DNA of 64,000 bases from Chromobacterium sp. ATCC 53434 (GTDB taxonomy: Bacteria > Pseudomonadota > Gammaproteobacteria > Burkholderiales > Chromobacteriaceae), in the NCBI RefSeq assembly GCF_002848345.1, contig NZ_CP025429.1, positions 1,178,001-1,242,000 on the forward strand, in the 5' to 3' direction. Of the stretch, positions 62,505-64,000 are shown piece by piece (the first letter of the stretch is position 1; each line of letters begins with the position of its first letter). Position numbers and translations under genes: made by a program. The notes beneath the pieces are model-generated. The model saw only the letters and a program-made list of their open reading frames with translations, did not search any database and was not told the DNA's origin.

Positions 62505-63955
62505 GGCGCTTGCCGCGCACGCTTTACGGCCAGTTGCTGCTGACGCTGCTGACCAGCGTGCTGCTGGCCAATGTGGTCGGCATCGCGCTGGTGCTGACCG
62601 ATCGCGAGCGGCTCAGCCGCACGCTGCGCGCCGAGTATGTCGCCCAGCATCTGGCGGACATGATCAATCTGCTGGACGAAACCGCCGCCGGCAACCGTCC
62701 GAAACTGGCCGCCGCGCTGACTTCGCCGTCGGTCCAGGTCCTGCTCGACCATCGTTGGGTCGAGGACCGCAAGACCAGTTTGCCGGAGGCCGGCAAGCTG
62801 TGCCAGCTGATCCGCTCGGATCTGAATTTCCCCTATCAAATGCAGGTCCTGTCGTTCAGCGAGGATACGCCGGACGCGGCGGAGGACTTGCTGCGGCCGT
62901 TTCTGGCGCCGGGCCAGCATGTGTTCACGCCCGGCAATAAATTCTGGGTGCAGGCGCTGCCGAGCAAGCTCGGCGACGGCGAGGCCGAGTTCAAGATCGA
63001 GATGGCCACGCTGCAGGTCAGGCTGCGCGATGGCATGGTGGCGACCTTCCGCGTCGGCCAGATCGCGTCGCCGGAAGAGACGCCGTGGCGGGTGACGGCC
63101 TGGCTGTTGCTGGTGGCGCTGGTGGTGGCGGCGGTATCGACCTGGGCGGTGCGCCGGCTGACCCGGCCGCTGGCCCTGTTTTCGCAGGCGGCCACCGGTC
63201 TGGCTGCCGATCTGGACCAGCCGCCGTTGCCGGAGACCGGCACCCAGGAGGTGGTGAACGCGACGCGCGCCTTCAATCGGATGCAGAAGGAGCTGCAGCG
63301 CTACCTGAAAACCCGCAGCCAGATGCTGGCCGGCGTATCGCACGATCTTAGGCTGCCCATCACCCGGATCCGCCTGCGGCTGGAGCAGTTGCAGGAGGGG
63401 ACGGCCCGGCAGGCGATAGAGCGGGATCTGCTGGAGATGGATCAGCTGATTGCCGACACGCTGGCCTATCTGCGCATGGGGCAGGGCAACGAGAACTGCG
63501 TGTTGCTGAACGTCGGCGCCTTGCTGGAGGGCGTGATCGAGGATGTCGAGGCGCTGGGCGCCGAAGTCGTATGCAGCGCCGAGCCGGTCAAACCGTTGCA
63601 TGCCCGGCCGCAGGCCTTGCGCCGCTGCATCGCCAACCTGCTGGAGAATGCCCGCCGCTACGGCGGAGCCGGCGCGATCGAGGTCCGGTTGCGCGAGCGC
63701 GAGGGCGGGGTGGTCATCCAGGTGCGCGACCATGGTCCGGGCATCGCCGAAGCGGATCTGGAACGGGTGTTCGAGCCCTACGTAAGGCTGGAGGATTCGC
63801 GCGCCAAGCATACCGGCGGCAGCGGGCTGGGTCTGGCGATCGCCCGCGCCATCGCCCGCGAGCATCGCGGAGACATCGCCTTGTTCAATCATCCGCAAGG
63901 CGGCTTGTGCGCCGAACTGCGTTTTCCGGCCGAGCGCCGCAGCGGCGGCGCTTAA
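62501..63955 (+). CDS. EnvZ-type sensor histidine kinase
   Basis: A 484-residue inner-membrane kinase. Transmembrane helices lie at about 11-32 and 200-217, enclosing a periplasmic sensor of about 165 residues, which is longer than in E. coli EnvZ. A HAMP region follows, then the H-box with H281 (GVSHDLRLPITRIRLRLE), the N-box (NLLENARRYGG), and G boxes (DHGPGIAEADLERVFEPY and GGSGLGLAIARAI). It phosphorylates the preceding regulator. The stimulus is unknown. Confidence 0.93.
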   Translation: MRRLPRTLYGQLLLTLLTSVLLANVVGIALVLTDRERLSRTLRAEYVAQHLADMINLLDETAAGNRPKLAAALTSPSVQVLLDHRWVEDRKTSLPEAGKLCQLIRSDLNFPYQMQVLSFSEDTPDAAEDLLRPFLAPGQHVFTPGNKFWVQALPSKLGDGEAEFKIEMATLQVRLRDGMVATFRVGQIASPEETPWRVTAWLLLVALVVAAVSTWAVRRLTRPLALFSQAATGLAADLDQPPLPETGTQEVVNATRAFNRMQKELQRYLKTRSQMLAGVSHDLRLPITRIRLRLEQLQEGTARQAIERDLLEMDQLIADTLAYLRMGQGNENCVLLNVGALLEGVIEDVEALGAEVVCSAEPVKPLHARPQALRRCIANLLENARRYGGAGAIEVRLREREGGVVIQVRDHGPGIAEADLERVFEPYVRLEDSRAKHTGGSGLGLAIARAIAREHRGDIALFNHPQGGLCAELRFPAERRSGGA

Positions 63956-64000
63956 CAATGATTGACAATCGCAGGTCGGGGGCGGCTTGCCATCAAAATT

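Overview
The window is high-GC chromosomal DNA, most likely from Chromobacterium or a close relative (Neisseriales, Betaproteobacteria). The phenylalanine hydroxylase at 568-1461 closely matches, from memory, the 297-residue C. violaceum enzyme, including its iron ligands H138, H143 and E184. The mix of a complete flagellar export operon, type IV minor pilins and Ubi hydroxylases fits the same group. No database search was possible, so names rest on motifs and recalled families.

Layout. 1-1461: an Lrp/AsnC regulator (cut by the window edge) divergent from phhA. 1582-6944: a minus-strand pyroglutamate operon (pxpB-pxpC-pxpA, two DUF969/DUF979 membrane proteins, pcp) with a divergent MarR-like regulator. 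7000-12355: a hypothetical membrane-tethered protein, two tandemly duplicated periplasmic solute-binding proteins, and a DUF1501/DUF1800 secreted pair. 12483-16721: a TPP riboswitch controlling thiB-GNAT-thiP-thiQ (thiamine ABC importer). 16711-25804: a MarR/VOC pair with a clear operator, a GNAT, PBP7 endopeptidase, uvrB, a large unknown protein, and a BASS transporter with a divergent LysR regulator.

25869-31290 is an AT-richer accessory island. It carries a bulb-type mannose-binding lectin, an unknown 228-residue protein, a Correia-like 120-bp repeat, and a decayed lambda-type tail module: minor tail protein L with an in-frame stop, and tail assembly protein K with a frameshift. Between L and K sits a moron-like cassette of an outer-membrane beta-barrel gene and a small secreted protein, with its own terminators. 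An IS630-family element has inserted five codons before the end of the barrel gene. Removing the IS and one TA restores an ordinary barrel C-terminus ending in Phe.

31625-45999: a low-molecular-weight tyrosine phosphatase, a CheB catalytic domain lacking its receiver, the sigma-54 activator FlrC, and fliEFGHIJKLMNOPQR. A near-perfect sigma-54 promoter precedes fliK, and a GNAT gene is wedged between fliP and fliQ by overlapping start/stop codons. 46098-52367: yebC, pepP, two Ubi-type monooxygenases, dsbC, a TonB-C-like protein and an acyl-CoA-binding protein. 52429-58462: a minus-strand minor-pilin operon fimT-pilV-pilW-pilX-pilY1-pilE-like, in which PilY1 carries an N-terminal legume-lectin-like domain. 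58570-63955: NhaR-type regulator, HtpX, TerC, and an OmpR/EnvZ-type two-component pair.
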